Counted from the first letter of the stretch, positions 1-9,583 are shown. The stretch is DNA of 64,000 bases from Phaeobacter gallaeciensis (GCF_001678945.1 NZ_CP015124.1:3014001-3078000); one strand, 5' to 3'. Numbers and translations: made by a program. The notes: a model not told the origin generated them from the letters alone.

Positions 1-83
1 CTGCGGCGCAAGAGATCGCCCAACTGCTGGCTGCGGGCGCGGGCGATGGTGGCGGTAAGCTCCGCTTCGGTCTGTGTTGTCAT
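1..83 (-). CDS. Probable acyl-CoA synthetase (AMP-binding), N-terminal fragment cut by window edge
   Basis: Only the first 27 codons are inside the window; the gene continues past base 1. The start is well supported: a GGGAGGA ribosome-binding site lies a few bases before the ATG. The peptide starts MTTQTEAELTATIARARSQQ and continues LGDLLRR. An Ala-Arg-rich lead into LGDLLRR resembles the N-terminus of AMP-forming fatty-acyl-CoA ligases from Roseobacter-group bacteria. The catalytic motifs are outside the window, so the family is an inference from a short N-terminus. It is divergent from the ABC exporter genes that follow. Confidence 0.4.
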   Translation of the reverse strand, partial: MTTQTEAELTATIARARSQQLGDLLRR

Positions 84-307
84 TCTGTCCTCCCTGGTTC
101 TGGCGAGATCCTGCCCGATGTCGCCGGGGCGTCAAGCCTTTGGACGGGCAGAACCCTCCGTCACGTTGCGTGCCTTTTGCAGGGCTAGGGGGGGCGTTGT
201 GGCTGCAACGGTAGGGGGCCCATCTGCCGGGGCTTTGTATTCGGGGTTGAGCCATGTCAAAGTTCAGGGCGCGCCGTGCCCCTATCGATGGGGGCCAAGA
301 GGTGAAC

Positions 308-1015
308 ATGCCCGACGTCGTCTTCAGAACCAAGGACCTGACCAAGGTCTATGATACCGGCCAGCAAAAGGTGCATGCGCTGGCGGGGGTCGATCTTGAA
401 CTATACGCTGGTGAGCTGGTGGTGCTGCTGGGGCCGTCAGGCAGTGGCAAATCCACGCTGCTGAACATTCTTGGCGGGCTGGATCACGCCACTGACGGCC
501 GCGTCTGGTTCCGCGATCAGGAACTGACGGGCATGGGCGACCGGGGGCTGACCCGGTTCCGGCGCGATCACGTCGGTTTTGTCTTTCAATTCTACAATCT
601 GGTGCCCAGTCTGACCGCCTGGGAAAACGTGCAGCTGGTGACGGACGTGGCGCGCGACCCGATGCCGCCCGAAGAGGCGCTGAAAGAGGTCGGTTTGGGC
701 AGCCGCATGGATCACTTCCCGGCGGAAATGTCCGGCGGCGAGCAGCAGCGCGTCGCCATTGCCCGCGCCATCGCCAAACGCCCCGAGATCCTGTTGTGCG
801 ATGAACCCACTGGGGCGCTCGACAGCAAGACCGGGGTGCAGGTGCTGGAGGCGCTGCGCCGCATCAACGAGAGCACCGGAACCACCACCGTGGTGATCAC
901 CCACAATGCCGCGATCCGGCAGATGGCGCATCGGGTGATCTGGTTCCAGGATGGCAAGATCCGTCTGGTGGAGGAAAACGCCACCCGGCTCGCCCCTGCC
1001 GAGATCGAGTGGTAG
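308..1015 (+). CDS. ABC transporter ATP-binding protein (MacB/LolD type)
   Basis: This is the nucleotide-binding subunit, 235 residues, of an ABC exporter acting at the inner membrane. Walker A GPSGSGKS is at about residues 42-49, the signature MSGGEQQR at about 141-148 and Walker B with [11 protein letters not shown] at about 162-172. The GALD D-loop is typical of the MacB/LolD/FtsE group that works with FtsX-fold permeases. An in-frame ATG lies 54 bases upstream, but only the chosen start has a good site (AGAGGTGA). The permease and adaptor genes follow closely, so a three-gene operon is likely. The substrate cannot be told from sequence; a peptide, lipid or drug exporter is possible. Confidence 0.9.
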   Translation: MPDVVFRTKDLTKVYDTGQQKVHALAGVDLELYAGELVVLLGPSGSGKSTLLNILGGLDHATDGRVWFRDQELTGMGDRGLTRFRRDHVGFVFQFYNLVPSLTAWENVQLVTDVARDPMPPEEALKEVGLGSRMDHFPAEMSGGEQQRVAIARAIAKRPEILLCDEPTGALDSKTGVQVLEALRRINESTGTTTVVITHNAAIRQMAHRVIWFQDGKIRLVEENATRLAPAEIEW

Positions 1016-1019
1016 GGCG

Positions 1020-3383
1020 ATGCAGGCGCTGGATCTCAAACTCTTGCGCAGTTTCCGCCGTCTTTGGGCGCAGGCGCTGGCCATTGCACTGGTGCTGGCC
1101 TGCGGGGTTTCAATCCTGCTGATGGCCTTTGGCATGGAGCGGGCTCTGGATGACACCCGCGCCGCCTATTACGAGCGAAACCGCTTCGCCGATGTCTTTG
1201 CCCGCGCAACGCGGGTGCCGGATCACGAGATGGGACGGGTGCAGGCCATCGACGGTGTGCGCGCTGCCGAGGCGCGGGTCGAACACTACGCCATCCTCGA
1301 TCTGCCGGAGAAGGTCGAGACGGTGACGGGGCTGGTGCTGTCGCTGCCCGGCAACGGCGGGCCGTTGCTGAACGTGCCACTCCTGCGGAGCGGGCGCCTG
1401 CCGGATGCGGATGCCTCGGACGAGGTGGCGATCAATGATCCTTTTGCCCGCGCCAACGGGCTGCGCCCCGGCGACCGGTTCAGTGCCAACCTGAACGGCC
1501 AGCGGCGCGACCTGCGGGTGACTGGCACGGTGCTGTCGCCGGAATTCATCTATACTCTGGGGCCGGGTGCGCTGCTGCCGGACAATGAAACCTTTGGCAT
1601 TATCTGGCTGCCGGAACGGGTGGCCGAAGCGGCGTTTGATATGAAGGGCGCCTTCAACAGCCTGTCGGTCAAGCTCAACCCCGCCGCCCGGCAGGATGAG
1701 GTGATCGACCGGATCGACGATATTCTGGCGCCCTATGGCGGGCTTGGCGCGCATGGCCGCGATCTGCAACTGTCGGATCAGTTCATCGACGCCGAGCTGA
1801 GCGAGCTGCGCAATACCGCGCTGATCCTGCCGCCGATCTTCTTTGGGATCACCGCCTTTCTGGTGAATATGGTGGTGGGGCGGATCGTGCTGCTGGAGCG
1901 CAGTGAGATCGGCCTTCTGAAGGCGCTGGGCTATTCCAACTATGAGGTCTGCCTGCATTATCTGCTGCTGGCTGGTCTGATCGCCTGCCTTGGGGTGCTC
2001 ATTGGCTGGGCTGCGGGCACCTGGCTGTCGCGGTCGCTGGCGCAGATCTACGCGCAGTTCTTCGAATTTCCCTATCTGATCTTCCACACGCGGCTTGATG
2101 CCTATGCGCTGTCCGGGGTGCTGGCGCTGCTGACCGCGGGTCTTGGCGCGGCGCAAAGCGCGCTGCATGTGGCCCGTATGGCGCCCGCGGTGGCGATGTC
2201 GCCGCCCGCGCCGCCCCGGTTCAAACGCAACCTCCTGGACCGGATGCTGACCCGGCTGCGTCCCTCGCAGGCGGTGATGATGATCCTGCGCAGTCTGGTG
2301 CGCTGGCCGGTGCGCTCGGGGCTCAGCATTCTGGGGCTGTCGCTGGCGGTGTCGGTGCTGGTGGCCTCGGGCTTTTTCCAGGACGCGCTGGACGAGATCA
2401 TGGAGACCTCTTTCTATCAAGCGAACCGGCAGGATGCGGCGCTGATCTTTACGCCCGAGATCCCGGAAACGGCCCTGCCCGAGGTGGCGAACCTGCCCGG
2501 CGTGCTGCAGGCCGAGGGGCAGTTCTATCAGGCGGCGGTGCTGCGCCATGGTCATCTCAGCAAGGATATCTCGATCGAGGCCCGCCGCCCCGGCGCCGAC
2601 TTGGCCCGCATTCTGGACGGCGACGGCCGGGTGGTGGAGCCGCCTGCAGGTGGCATCCTGCTGTCCGAACGGTTGGCCGGGCAGCTGGAGGCGCGCGCGG
2701 GCGATGTGATCGAGGTCGAGTTCAAGGGCGGGCGCAACGAAACGCACATGGTGCGGGTCTCGGGTAAGGTGACACAGTATTTCGGCATCGGCGCCTATAT
2801 GGACCTCGACAGCCTCAGCGCGCTGCTGCGACAGGCGCCGCGCATCACCGTGGCGCATTTGCGGCTGGATCAGAACGCGGTGCCAGAGCTGCACGCGCTG
2901 CTGAAGGAAACGCCCTCGCTCAGCGGGCTCAGCATGATGAGCGAGATCCGCCAGTCGTTCCGCGAAACCATCCGCGAGAATGTCATCGTGATGACCACGG
3001 TCTATGGCGTGATCGCGGTGCTGATCACGGTCGGGGTGGCCTATAACGGCGCCCGCATCCAGATGTCCGAACGCGCCCGCGAATTGGCCAGCCTGCGCAT
3101 CCTGGGCTTCACCCGGGCCGAGGTTTCTTTCATTCTGGTGGGGGAGACCATGCTGCTGGCGCTGCTGGCCCAGCCGGTCGGATGGCTTCTGGGCGCGGGG
3201 ATTGCGGCGCTGCTGGCACATGGGTCGTCCAGTGACCTCTATTCGATTCCACTGGTCCTGAAACCGGCGGGCTTTGCCACGGCCAGCCTTGTGGTGCTGG
3301 GGGCGGCGCTGGTGTCGGTGCTGCTGGTGCGGCGGCGTCTGGACCGGCTGGATCTGGTCCAGGTCATGAAAACGCGGGAGTAG
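1020..3383 (+). CDS. ABC transporter permease with two FtsX domains
   Basis: A 787-residue inner-membrane permease. One transmembrane segment near the N-terminus (after MQALDLKLLRSFRR) is followed by a large periplasmic domain and an FtsX-like triple-helix block (about 270-400). A second copy of this arrangement ends in another FtsX block (about 670-780). The internal duplication is characteristic of LolCDE/YbbP-like transporters that couple ATP hydrolysis to mechanical work on periplasmic partners. The start four bases after the ATPase stop is preferred over an in-frame ATG inside the ATPase gene. It probably pairs with that ATPase and with the adaptor encoded seven bases downstream. Confidence 0.88.
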   Translation: MQALDLKLLRSFRRLWAQALAIALVLACGVSILLMAFGMERALDDTRAAYYERNRFADVFARATRVPDHEMGRVQAIDGVRAAEARVEHYAILDLPEKVETVTGLVLSLPGNGGPLLNVPLLRSGRLPDADASDEVAINDPFARANGLRPGDRFSANLNGQRRDLRVTGTVLSPEFIYTLGPGALLPDNETFGIIWLPERVAEAAFDMKGAFNSLSVKLNPAARQDEVIDRIDDILAPYGGLGAHGRDLQLSDQFIDAELSELRNTALILPPIFFGITAFLVNMVVGRIVLLERSEIGLLKALGYSNYEVCLHYLLLAGLIACLGVLIGWAAGTWLSRSLAQIYAQFFEFPYLIFHTRLDAYALSGVLALLTAGLGAAQSALHVARMAPAVAMSPPAPPRFKRNLLDRMLTRLRPSQAVMMILRSLVRWPVRSGLSILGLSLAVSVLVASGFFQDALDEIMETSFYQANRQDAALIFTPEIPETALPEVANLPGVLQAEGQFYQAAVLRHGHLSKDISIEARRPGADLARILDGDGRVVEPPAGGILLSERLAGQLEARAGDVIEVEFKGGRNETHMVRVSGKVTQYFGIGAYMDLDSLSALLRQAPRITVAHLRLDQNAVPELHALLKETPSLSGLSMMSEIRQSFRETIRENVIVMTTVYGVIAVLITVGVAYNGARIQMSERARELASLRILGFTRAEVSFILVGETMLLALLAQPVGWLLGAGIAALLAHGSSSDLYSIPLVLKPAGFATASLVVLGAALVSVLLVRRRLDRLDLVQVMKTRE

Positions 3384-3390
3384 AAAGACG

Positions 3391-4599
3391 ATGCTGAGAA
3401 CACGAACCGTTGTCATGGCCGCAGGGGTGGCGCTGGTTGCCGGAACCTTGGCCTTTGTCGCCATGCGGACCGATCCTGTGGCGGTGGATCTGCACCAGAT
3501 CGGCACCGGGCCTTTGCAGGTGACGGTCAATGCCGATGGCAAGACCCGCATCCGCGAAATCTACGATGTCGCGGCGCCGATCACCGGCACCGCGCAGCGC
3601 GCGCCGGTGCGGGTGGGCGATAGTGTCGTGGCCGGGGAAACCGTGGTGGCTGTGCTGACGCCCGCCGCCGCAAATCTGCTCGATGCACGCAGCCAGGCCG
3701 AGGCCGAGGCCGCCGTGCGCGAGGCCGAGGCAGGACTGGCGGTGGCGCGCAGCAAGATGCGCCAGGCCTCGGAAACATTGACCCTGTCGGAAAGCGAATT
3801 CCGCCGCGCCGATACGCTGGTGCAGCGCGGCGTGGTCTCCCGCACCCGGCTGGAGGAGATCGAACAGAAGTTGCACATTGACCGGGCGGCGATGACGGCG
3901 GCAGTGTCGGCGCTGGAAATGGCCAAGGGCACGCTGGATCGCGCCCGCGCCGCGCTGATCGAACCCGGCGCTGCCGAGGCGGGGCAGACCTGCTGCCTGA
4001 CCGTGACCGCGCCGATGTCGGGGCAGGTGCTGACCGTCGATGTGCTGAGCGAACAGACCGTGCTGGCCGGAACCCGGCTGATCTCCATCGGGGACCCCGA
4101 GGATCTGGAGATCGTTGCCGATCTTCTGTCCACCGATGCTGTGCGGCTGAAGGAAGGCGACCGGGCCATCGTGGAACGCTGGGGCCGCGATGCGCTGCTG
4201 GAAGCGCGGGTGCGGCGCATCGAACCGGCAGCCTATACCAAGGTCTCCGCCCTCGGGATCGAGGAACAGCGGGTCGATGTGATCCTCGACCTGACCTCTG
4301 CGCCCGACGACTACGCGGGCATGGGCGATGGCTATGCCGTCTTCCTGCGCATCGTCGAATGGGAAGGCACGGATGTCCTGTCGGTGCCGCTGAGCGCGGT
4401 GTTCCGTCAGGGTGCAGGCTGGGCGGTCTTTGTCAATGAGGCGGGCATCGCCCGGCGCAAAGCGGTGACGCTGGGCCGCCGCAACGACCGCAGCGCTGAG
4501 GTGTTGGAGGGGCTCTCCCCCGGTGATCAGGTCATCCTGCACCCTTCGGACCTGATCTCGGACGGCAGCGCAATCGCGCCGCGCCCGGATCAGAGTTGA
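3391..4599 (+). CDS. Periplasmic adaptor subunit (HlyD/MacA-type) of the ABC exporter
   Basis: A 402-residue membrane-fusion protein. It has an uncleaved-anchor-like N-terminus (hydrophobic residues about 8-24). A biotinyl-lipoyl half-domain (around VAAPITGTAQRAPVRVGD) follows, then an alanine/glutamate-rich coiled-coil hairpin (about 95-185), the second lipoyl half (TAPMSGQVLTV) and beta-barrel domains. The Cys-Cys pair just before the second lipoyl half is unusual. The gene follows the permease directly, giving ATPase-permease-adaptor order. No outer-membrane channel gene is in the window, so the system may use a TolC encoded elsewhere. Confidence 0.85.
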   Translation: MLRTRTVVMAAGVALVAGTLAFVAMRTDPVAVDLHQIGTGPLQVTVNADGKTRIREIYDVAAPITGTAQRAPVRVGDSVVAGETVVAVLTPAAANLLDARSQAEAEAAVREAEAGLAVARSKMRQASETLTLSESEFRRADTLVQRGVVSRTRLEEIEQKLHIDRAAMTAAVSALEMAKGTLDRARAALIEPGAAEAGQTCCLTVTAPMSGQVLTVDVLSEQTVLAGTRLISIGDPEDLEIVADLLSTDAVRLKEGDRAIVERWGRDALLEARVRRIEPAAYTKVSALGIEEQRVDVILDLTSAPDDYAGMGDGYAVFLRIVEWEGTDVLSVPLSAVFRQGAGWAVFVNEAGIARRKAVTLGRRNDRSAEVLEGLSPGDQVILHPSDLISDGSAIAPRPDQS

Positions 4600-4627
4600 A
4601 CCATGCTGGGCTGACCGCAGTGGCGGC

Positions 4628-6124
4628 TCAGTTCAGATCCGCTGCGAAGGTTTCGATCAACTTGTGCTTCAGGATCTTGCCCGTCGGGGCAGCAGGCAGT
4701 TGCAGTGTCAGTACCACCCGCGAGGGGCGTTTGTAGCCCGACAGCCGCTCGGCCACATGTGCCTTCAGCGTGGCTTCGTCGGTGGCAGCAAGATCGGCCA
4801 CCTGCACAAAGGCCAGCACTTCTTCATTGCCATCCGCCGCGCGGCCCACCACTGCGCTTTGTACCACGGCGGGGTGATCGTTCAGGGCTGCCTCGACCTC
4901 TTGCGGGTAGACGTTGAAGCCTGAGCGGATGATGATTTCCTTGCTGCGCCCGACGATATGCAACCGGCCCTGTTCATCGAACCGGCCGATGTCACCTGTG
5001 CTGAGCCAGCCATCCGCGTCGATGGTGGCGCGGGTGGCCTCGGGGTTGCGGTAATAGCCGACCATGACATGCGGGCCACGGGCCTCGATCTCGCCGGTTT
5101 CGGCGCCGTCCTTGATGCGGGCCTCGGTACCGGGCAGGGCGGTGCCGACGCTGGTGTCGGGATCGCCGATCAGATTGGTGGTGGCCGACAAGCCGGCGGT
5201 GCATTCGGTCATGCCATAACCGTTCTGCAGCGCCAGACCGTAAAAGGCCTCGGCGTTGCGTTTCCAGGCTGGATCCAGCGGCGCCGCCCCGGAGGAGACA
5301 TAGCGCAGCTTGCTGCCTTCGAGTTTGCTGACGCCCTGCTCGCGGGCGTATTGCATCAGCAGCGCGTGCATCTGGGGCACGGCGGGCAGCACGGTGACGC
5401 CATCCTGCAGCGCCTCATAAAGGGCGGCGGGCGTGAAGCGGGCCTGCAGCCGCACTGCAGCCCCGGCGCGGGCCGAGGCGACGATCATCGAGGCCAGACC
5501 AAAGACATGGGTGACCGGCAGTCCGCCATAGACCTGATCGCCGGGCTTGATCCCGCGCAGATTGGCCGAGGCCTGCCCGGCAAACAGCAGGTTCGCGTGG
5601 CTGAGCATCACGCCCTTGGGGTCGCCGGTGGTGCCGGTGGTATAGAGCATGACCGCGATCTGCTCCGGCCCGTCCTGAACCGGTTCCGGCGCGCTGGGAC
5701 CAGCCACGGCAATGGCCACCTGACCATAAAGTCCATAACGGCTTTGTGCCTCCAGCCGGAGCGCATGGGCGGCGGCGTCCTTTGACGAAGCGGTGGTCAG
5801 GACGATCACGCGCGGGGTGGCATGGGCGGTGACGCGGGTGATTTCATCCGCGCTCATCCTTGCATTGACCGGCACCGCCCAGGCGCCGATCCGGCTGCAG
5901 GCAAACAGGAAAGCCACAGTCGCCGCCGCGTTTTCCGACACGATCAAAACCCGGTCCCCTGGCGCCACGCCTTCGGTGCGCAGATCCGCCTCGGCGTCCT
6001 TGCTGGCCTGCTGCAATTCAGCATAGCTCAGCGGGCGCCCGTCGAAATCAATGAGAGCCAGCGCCTCGGGAGAGGTCACGGCCCAATGCTCAACGGTTTC
6101 GTGGATGCGGGTATAATCGGTCAT
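4628..6124 (-). CDS. AMP-dependent acyl-CoA synthetase/ligase
   Basis: A 498-residue ANL-superfamily enzyme that would activate a carboxylic acid to its CoA thioester through an acyl-adenylate. The phosphate-binding motif YTTGTTGDPKG is at 161-171. The GYGMTE motif, the WLSTGDIGRF hinge region, KEIIIRSGFNVYPQEVE and the C-terminal catalytic lysine context PTGKILK are all intact. The chain is of usual length. It is the last gene of a leftward run dctP-dctQ-dctM-iclR-thioesterase-ligase, 49 bases after the thioesterase. The context suggests it activates the TRAP-imported acid. Substrate specificity (fatty versus aromatic acid) cannot be assigned. Confidence 0.9.
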   Translation of the reverse strand: MTDYTRIHETVEHWAVTSPEALALIDFDGRPLSYAELQQASKDAEADLRTEGVAPGDRVLIVSENAAATVAFLFACSRIGAWAVPVNARMSADEITRVTAHATPRVIVLTTASSKDAAAHALRLEAQSRYGLYGQVAIAVAGPSAPEPVQDGPEQIAVMLYTTGTTGDPKGVMLSHANLLFAGQASANLRGIKPGDQVYGGLPVTHVFGLASMIVASARAGAAVRLQARFTPAALYEALQDGVTVLPAVPQMHALLMQYAREQGVSKLEGSKLRYVSSGAAPLDPAWKRNAEAFYGLALQNGYGMTECTAGLSATTNLIGDPDTSVGTALPGTEARIKDGAETGEIEARGPHVMVGYYRNPEATRATIDADGWLSTGDIGRFDEQGRLHIVGRSKEIIIRSGFNVYPQEVEAALNDHPAVVQSAVVGRAADGNEEVLAFVQVADLAATDEATLKAHVAERLSGYKRPSRVVLTLQLPAAPTGKILKHKLIETFAADLN

Positions 6125-6173
6125 GAGCTGGGTCCGGGATCAGTGGTGAGTGTTCAGGAGTGGTGCACGCGGG

Positions 6174-6620
6174 TCAGTCTTTGGCAGCAGAGCCGCTGTT
6201 CAGCCGGTCGGTGGGAACCCGGCGAAATACCCCGTTCGAGGTGGCGACCAGGGTGCCGTCCTCGGCCTCCAGCCGCCCGGAAATGAACAGGGTGCTGCGC
6301 CCGCCGCCGGTGATCTGCCCGGTTGCGGTAACCCGTCCGGCATAGGCGGGGGCGATGAACTGGGTGGTCAGGGAGATGGTCAGAAACGGCGCGCGTCCCG
6401 TGGGATCGACGCTCATTGAGCCGGTGGCGCCGCTGGCGCTGTCCAGCAGCGTGGTGGCGATGCCGCCGTGCAGAACCCCGTGGCGGTTCAGGTGCGTTTC
6501 GTTGAGGTCCAGCCAGCAGCGCGCGCCGCCATCACCTGCGCTGTTGCTGACGTCCAGAACATAGCCGATCAGGCGCTGCGGGCCGGTTTCGGAATGGATG
6601 ATCAGGTCGTCAGTGGACAT
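6174..6620 (-). CDS. PaaI-family hotdog thioesterase
   Basis: A 148-residue single-hotdog acyl-CoA thioesterase. The motif HLNRHGVLHGGIATTLLDSA contains the conserved HGG-x-D arrangement of the PaaI/YdiI group. A longer reading begins 48 bases earlier, but AAGGAG seven bases before the chosen ATG decides the start. PaaI-type enzymes hydrolyse stalled or aromatic CoA thioesters to recycle CoA. The location between iclR and the CoA ligase suggests that role in this pathway. A palindromic operator candidate lies about 130 bases upstream, so the gene may have its own IclR-controlled promoter. Confidence 0.85.
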   Translation of the reverse strand: MSTDDLIIHSETGPQRLIGYVLDVSNSAGDGGARCWLDLNETHLNRHGVLHGGIATTLLDSASGATGSMSVDPTGRAPFLTISLTTQFIAPAYAGRVTATGQITGGGRSTLFISGRLEAEDGTLVATSNGVFRRVPTDRLNSGSAAKD

Positions 6621-6749
6621 TGAAGGCTCCTTGGTCTGCGGGGGCTGGACTGCGCCGGTCGCGGGCATGATGCGGGCACAACACGGGCGCGCGCAGCCGA
6701 TTTTGCGGCACCTTAGCAGGGCCGTCGATCATTTCAATAAATAAAATAC

Positions 6750-6768
6750 AATTCCGATATGCGGAATT
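6750..6768. promoter_or_regulatory. Candidate IclR operator before thioesterase/CoA-ligase genes
   Basis: A perfect palindrome with seven-base arms and a five-base spacer: AATTCCG-ATATG-CGGAATT. It overlaps the stop codon of iclR and lies upstream of the leftward thioesterase and CoA-ligase genes. The core TTCCGATATGCGGAA matches the two palindromes in front of dctP in spacing and in the pattern TTCCRNTATRNRGAA. Assignment to IclR is inferred from position. Confidence 0.55.
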
Positions 6769-7591
6769 ATCCGCGTTGGACAAGCGCCGGACTTTTGCCT
6801 GTCATTCGCTCTAGCGTACGCACGGCGGCCTGCAGTTTCGGTCCCACTTCGTTCTCCATCCGCTCGACTGTCAGCATCTCGGGGGTGGCGCCGCAGGTAA
6901 AGACCACGGGCTCGTCGAATTCATGGCTGCGGAAGGGAACGGAAACCGCGTTGACCGTACTGGCATAGCGTAGCCCGTGCCCGGCGATCACGAAGCCCCG
7001 GGCGACCAGCTGCGAATAGGCATCCTCGCGCAGGCTGGCTACGGTGACGTCGGAATCCTCGACCATTTCGCCATAGGTGTCGACGTAGCTGGCGAATTCA
7101 CGATCCGACTGGGCCGCGAGCTGCGCCTGCCCCGAGGAGGAATGCGTCAGCGGGATACGGTGACCGACCTCCAGCCAGATCGATGACGCCTGATGCGGGC
7201 GCCAGGTCTTGGTCAGCAGGATCTTCTGATCGTCCCGCACCCCGATCAGAACCAGGGTGCCGGTTTCATCCGCCAGCGGCTGCATGATGTCGGTGGCCGT
7301 GTCCACAAAGGACACCGAAGCCGCCGCTACATTGCCAAGGGCCAGCAGGGCAGGGCCGGGGCGATACCGGTCATGCCGGTGCCCATGCGACAGGTAGCCA
7401 AGCGCCTGCAGGGTGAAAGTCAGCCGCGACACGGTGGATTTCGGCAGGCCGGTGCGCTCGGACAGTTCCTGATTGCTGAGCCCGTCATCGCTGGGCCTGA
7501 AGGCGCGCAGAACACTCATCCCGCGCGCCAGGGTGGTTGCAAACCGGCGATCCGTCGGAGCTTCCTTGGCCATATGTGTCAATCCCGTCAT
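6767..7591 (-). CDS. IclR-family transcriptional regulator
   Basis: A 274-residue regulator. A winged helix-turn-helix occupies about residues 15-75 (RRFATTLARGMSVLRAF ... LSERTGLPKSTVSRLTFTL). The C-terminal IclR effector domain covers the rest, with the usual GxxY/ITxxGLRYAS-like ending region. The gene lies 18 bases downstream of dctM in the same direction, so it is probably co-transcribed with the TRAP transporter it controls. An alternative ATG six codons in is possible, since neither start has a strong ribosome-binding site. Members of this family commonly sense the pathway substrate or a CoA intermediate; the ligand here is unknown. Confidence 0.9.
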   Translation of the reverse strand: MTGLTHMAKEAPTDRRFATTLARGMSVLRAFRPSDDGLSNQELSERTGLPKSTVSRLTFTLQALGYLSHGHRHDRYRPGPALLALGNVAAASVSFVDTATDIMQPLADETGTLVLIGVRDDQKILLTKTWRPHQASSIWLEVGHRIPLTHSSSGQAQLAAQSDREFASYVDTYGEMVEDSDVTVASLREDAYSQLVARGFVIAGHGLRYASTVNAVSVPFRSHEFDEPVVFTCGATPEMLTVERMENEVGPKLQAAVRTLERMTGKSPALVQRG

Positions 7592-7609
7592 GTTTTGCTT
7601 CAGACCGGA

Positions 7610-8950
7610 TTACATCATCGAGTTCGGTAGAAGCAACGAAATCGCGGGAAAGGCCATCAGAAGGATCAGGACAATGACGTCGACGGACAGAAACCGTGCG
7701 ATTCCGGCAAAGATCCGGTCGATCGGCGCGTCCTTGCCCACCACATTGGCGATGACAAAGACGTTGAGACCCACCGGCGGGGTGATCAGGCCGATTTCCA
7801 ACAGCTTGATGATCACGACGCCGAACCAGATCAGGTCCATCCCATAGGTTTCCACCAACGGCACCACCAGCGGCAGGGTCAGAACCATGATCCCGATGGG
7901 ATCGAGGAACATGCCCAGCAAAAGGTAGATCAGCGCAATCGACAGCAGCAGCCAGAACACCGACAGCTCGGCCTGGGTCACCACATCGACAATCGCGGGG
8001 GCGACGCCAGTCAGCGCCACGAAGGCGACAAAGATCTTGGCCCCAGCGGCGATGAAGAAGATCGACGCGGTCTGCAGGCAGGTCTCGCGGAAGGCTTCCC
8101 AGATCGAGGTCAGGGTCAGCTTGCGCTGCAGCACACCAATCAGCACTGCAAGGCTGAGACAGACAGCCGCTGCCTCGGTCGCGGTGAAGATGCCGCCGTA
8201 GATGCCGCCGATGATGACGATGAACAGCACGAAGGCAGGCCAGGCCAGTGCCGCGGCGCGGAACCGGTCGGCGTAGGAAATCTCGGCCGTGTCCACCGGG
8301 GCGGCCGCCGGGTCGCGTTTGACCCAGATAAAGATCACCAGAACGAACCCGGCGAGGGTCAGAAGACCGGGCAGGATGCCAGCGACGAACAGCCGGTTGA
8401 TCGAGGTTTCGGTGAAGATGCCGTAGATGATGAACAGAACGCTGGGCGGGATCAGGGATCCCAGGGTGCCGCCCGCTGCGACCGATGCGGTGGCCAGGCG
8501 GTTGTCATAGCCCATGCGCAGCATTTCCGGCGTGCAGATCCGGCCCATGGTCGAAGCGCAGGCAATCGAGGATCCGGTGATCGCGGAAAAGCCGCCGCAG
8601 CCCATGACCGAGGCCATGGCAACGCCGCCGGGTACCGCCGATAGCCAGACCCGCGCTGCGTGGTAAATCCGCGTGGTGATATCGGCCTTATAGGCGATAT
8701 GCCCCAGCGCGATGAACAACGGTATCATCGACAGATCGTAGGAGTGAATAAGGTCGAAGGAGTTTGAGAACACCATCGAGGTGGTCGCCCGGATGGCGCG
8801 TTCCGGCATGAAGGTGCCGGTACGGAAGGCGAAGATGCAGAAGGTGCCAACCGCCGCCACAGCGGCAAGGGTGAAGCTGATCGGCACCCGCAGCGCCAGC
8901 AGGATCAGAACGGCGGCAAAGGCAATCAGCCCAATCGTAGAGGCGTCCAT
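7610..8950 (-). CDS. dctM: TRAP transporter large permease (DctM family)
   Basis: A 446-residue polytopic inner-membrane protein, the ion-driven transport subunit of a tripartite ATP-independent periplasmic transporter. It has about twelve hydrophobic segments and DctM-typical stretches such as GGFSAITGSSIACASTMG and GLITPPVGLNVFVIANV. An open reading frame extends upstream, but the natural start is the ATG that shares one base with the dctQ stop codon (TGATG). This coupling is common for dctQ-dctM. The substrate is set by the DctP protein of the same operon. The symbol names the family, not a proven dicarboxylate transporter. Confidence 0.92.
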   Translation of the reverse strand: MDASTIGLIAFAAVLILLALRVPISFTLAAVAAVGTFCIFAFRTGTFMPERAIRATTSMVFSNSFDLIHSYDLSMIPLFIALGHIAYKADITTRIYHAARVWLSAVPGGVAMASVMGCGGFSAITGSSIACASTMGRICTPEMLRMGYDNRLATASVAAGGTLGSLIPPSVLFIIYGIFTETSINRLFVAGILPGLLTLAGFVLVIFIWVKRDPAAAPVDTAEISYADRFRAAALAWPAFVLFIVIIGGIYGGIFTATEAAAVCLSLAVLIGVLQRKLTLTSIWEAFRETCLQTASIFFIAAGAKIFVAFVALTGVAPAIVDVVTQAELSVFWLLLSIALIYLLLGMFLDPIGIMVLTLPLVVPLVETYGMDLIWFGVVIIKLLEIGLITPPVGLNVFVIANVVGKDAPIDRIFAGIARFLSVDVIVLILLMAFPAISLLLPNSMM

Positions 8951-9462
8951 CAGTCCAGTCCCTCGGCATGTGTGTCGGCAAAGCTGTAATCGCCCGCGCG
9001 GATGGCGCGGATGTCCTGCACGACCAGCACCAGAAGGCGGAGCCAGCACAGGGAAATCCCGATCAGGAAAATCAGGCGGCCGGGCCATTTCGGCAGTTCC
9101 AGATCGCCGTAGAAAAACCCGCCCGAGGTAAAGTTATGGGCAAATTCGCGCCCGCCGGCATAGATCAGCGGCATTAGGGCAAAGAGACCTACGATCGAGC
9201 CGAAGACCGCCAGCCAGGCCTGTGCCCGGGGCGGTAGGCGGTTGGCGAGGAATTCGACCGCTACGTGGCTGCGCGACAGGGTGGCAGCGGCCAGCGGCAG
9301 CACGATGGCGGCGACCATCAGTTCGCGCACGATGACGATCGTGTCGGGCAGGGCCACGTTGAAGATGGCCCGCGAAAATACGCTGGCGGTGATCATCAGC
9401 CCCAGGGCGATGACGGCTGCCACCGCAAGGTTCAGCAGGAAAGTTTCCAGTGCTTTCAGCAT
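8950..9462 (-). CDS. dctQ: TRAP transporter small permease (DctQ family)
   Basis: A 170-residue protein with four predicted membrane helices. It is the small subunit that associates with DctM. The first helix begins at LKALETFLLNLAVAAVIALG. The start used here is preceded by GAGG with six-base spacing. Two upstream in-frame ATGs lack such a site and would add a hydrophilic leader. The gene lies between dctP and dctM in the canonical P-Q-M order, and its stop overlaps the dctM start. Confidence 0.88.
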   Translation of the reverse strand: MLKALETFLLNLAVAAVIALGLMITASVFSRAIFNVALPDTIVIVRELMVAAIVLPLAAATLSRSHVAVEFLANRLPPRAQAWLAVFGSIVGLFALMPLIYAGGREFAHNFTSGGFFYGDLELPKWPGRLIFLIGISLCWLRLLVLVVQDIRAIRAGDYSFADTHAEGLD

Positions 9463-9583
9463 CAGAGCCTCGTGTGGGTCAGGCATTGCAGGAGAAAAAG
9501 CGGGGGCGGCAAGAGGCCCGCCCCCGCAGTCGTTGGTCCCGGTGTGGTGTTGCAACCAGTCATGAGGAGGCGGGACCTACGGT

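Noticed and set aside
1110-3551. Very long reading frame (over 800 codons) opposite the ABC permease gene
   Set aside because: It is a shadow of the permease gene: GC-rich third positions remove stops on the other strand. The product is rich in His, Gln and Arg and has no domain.
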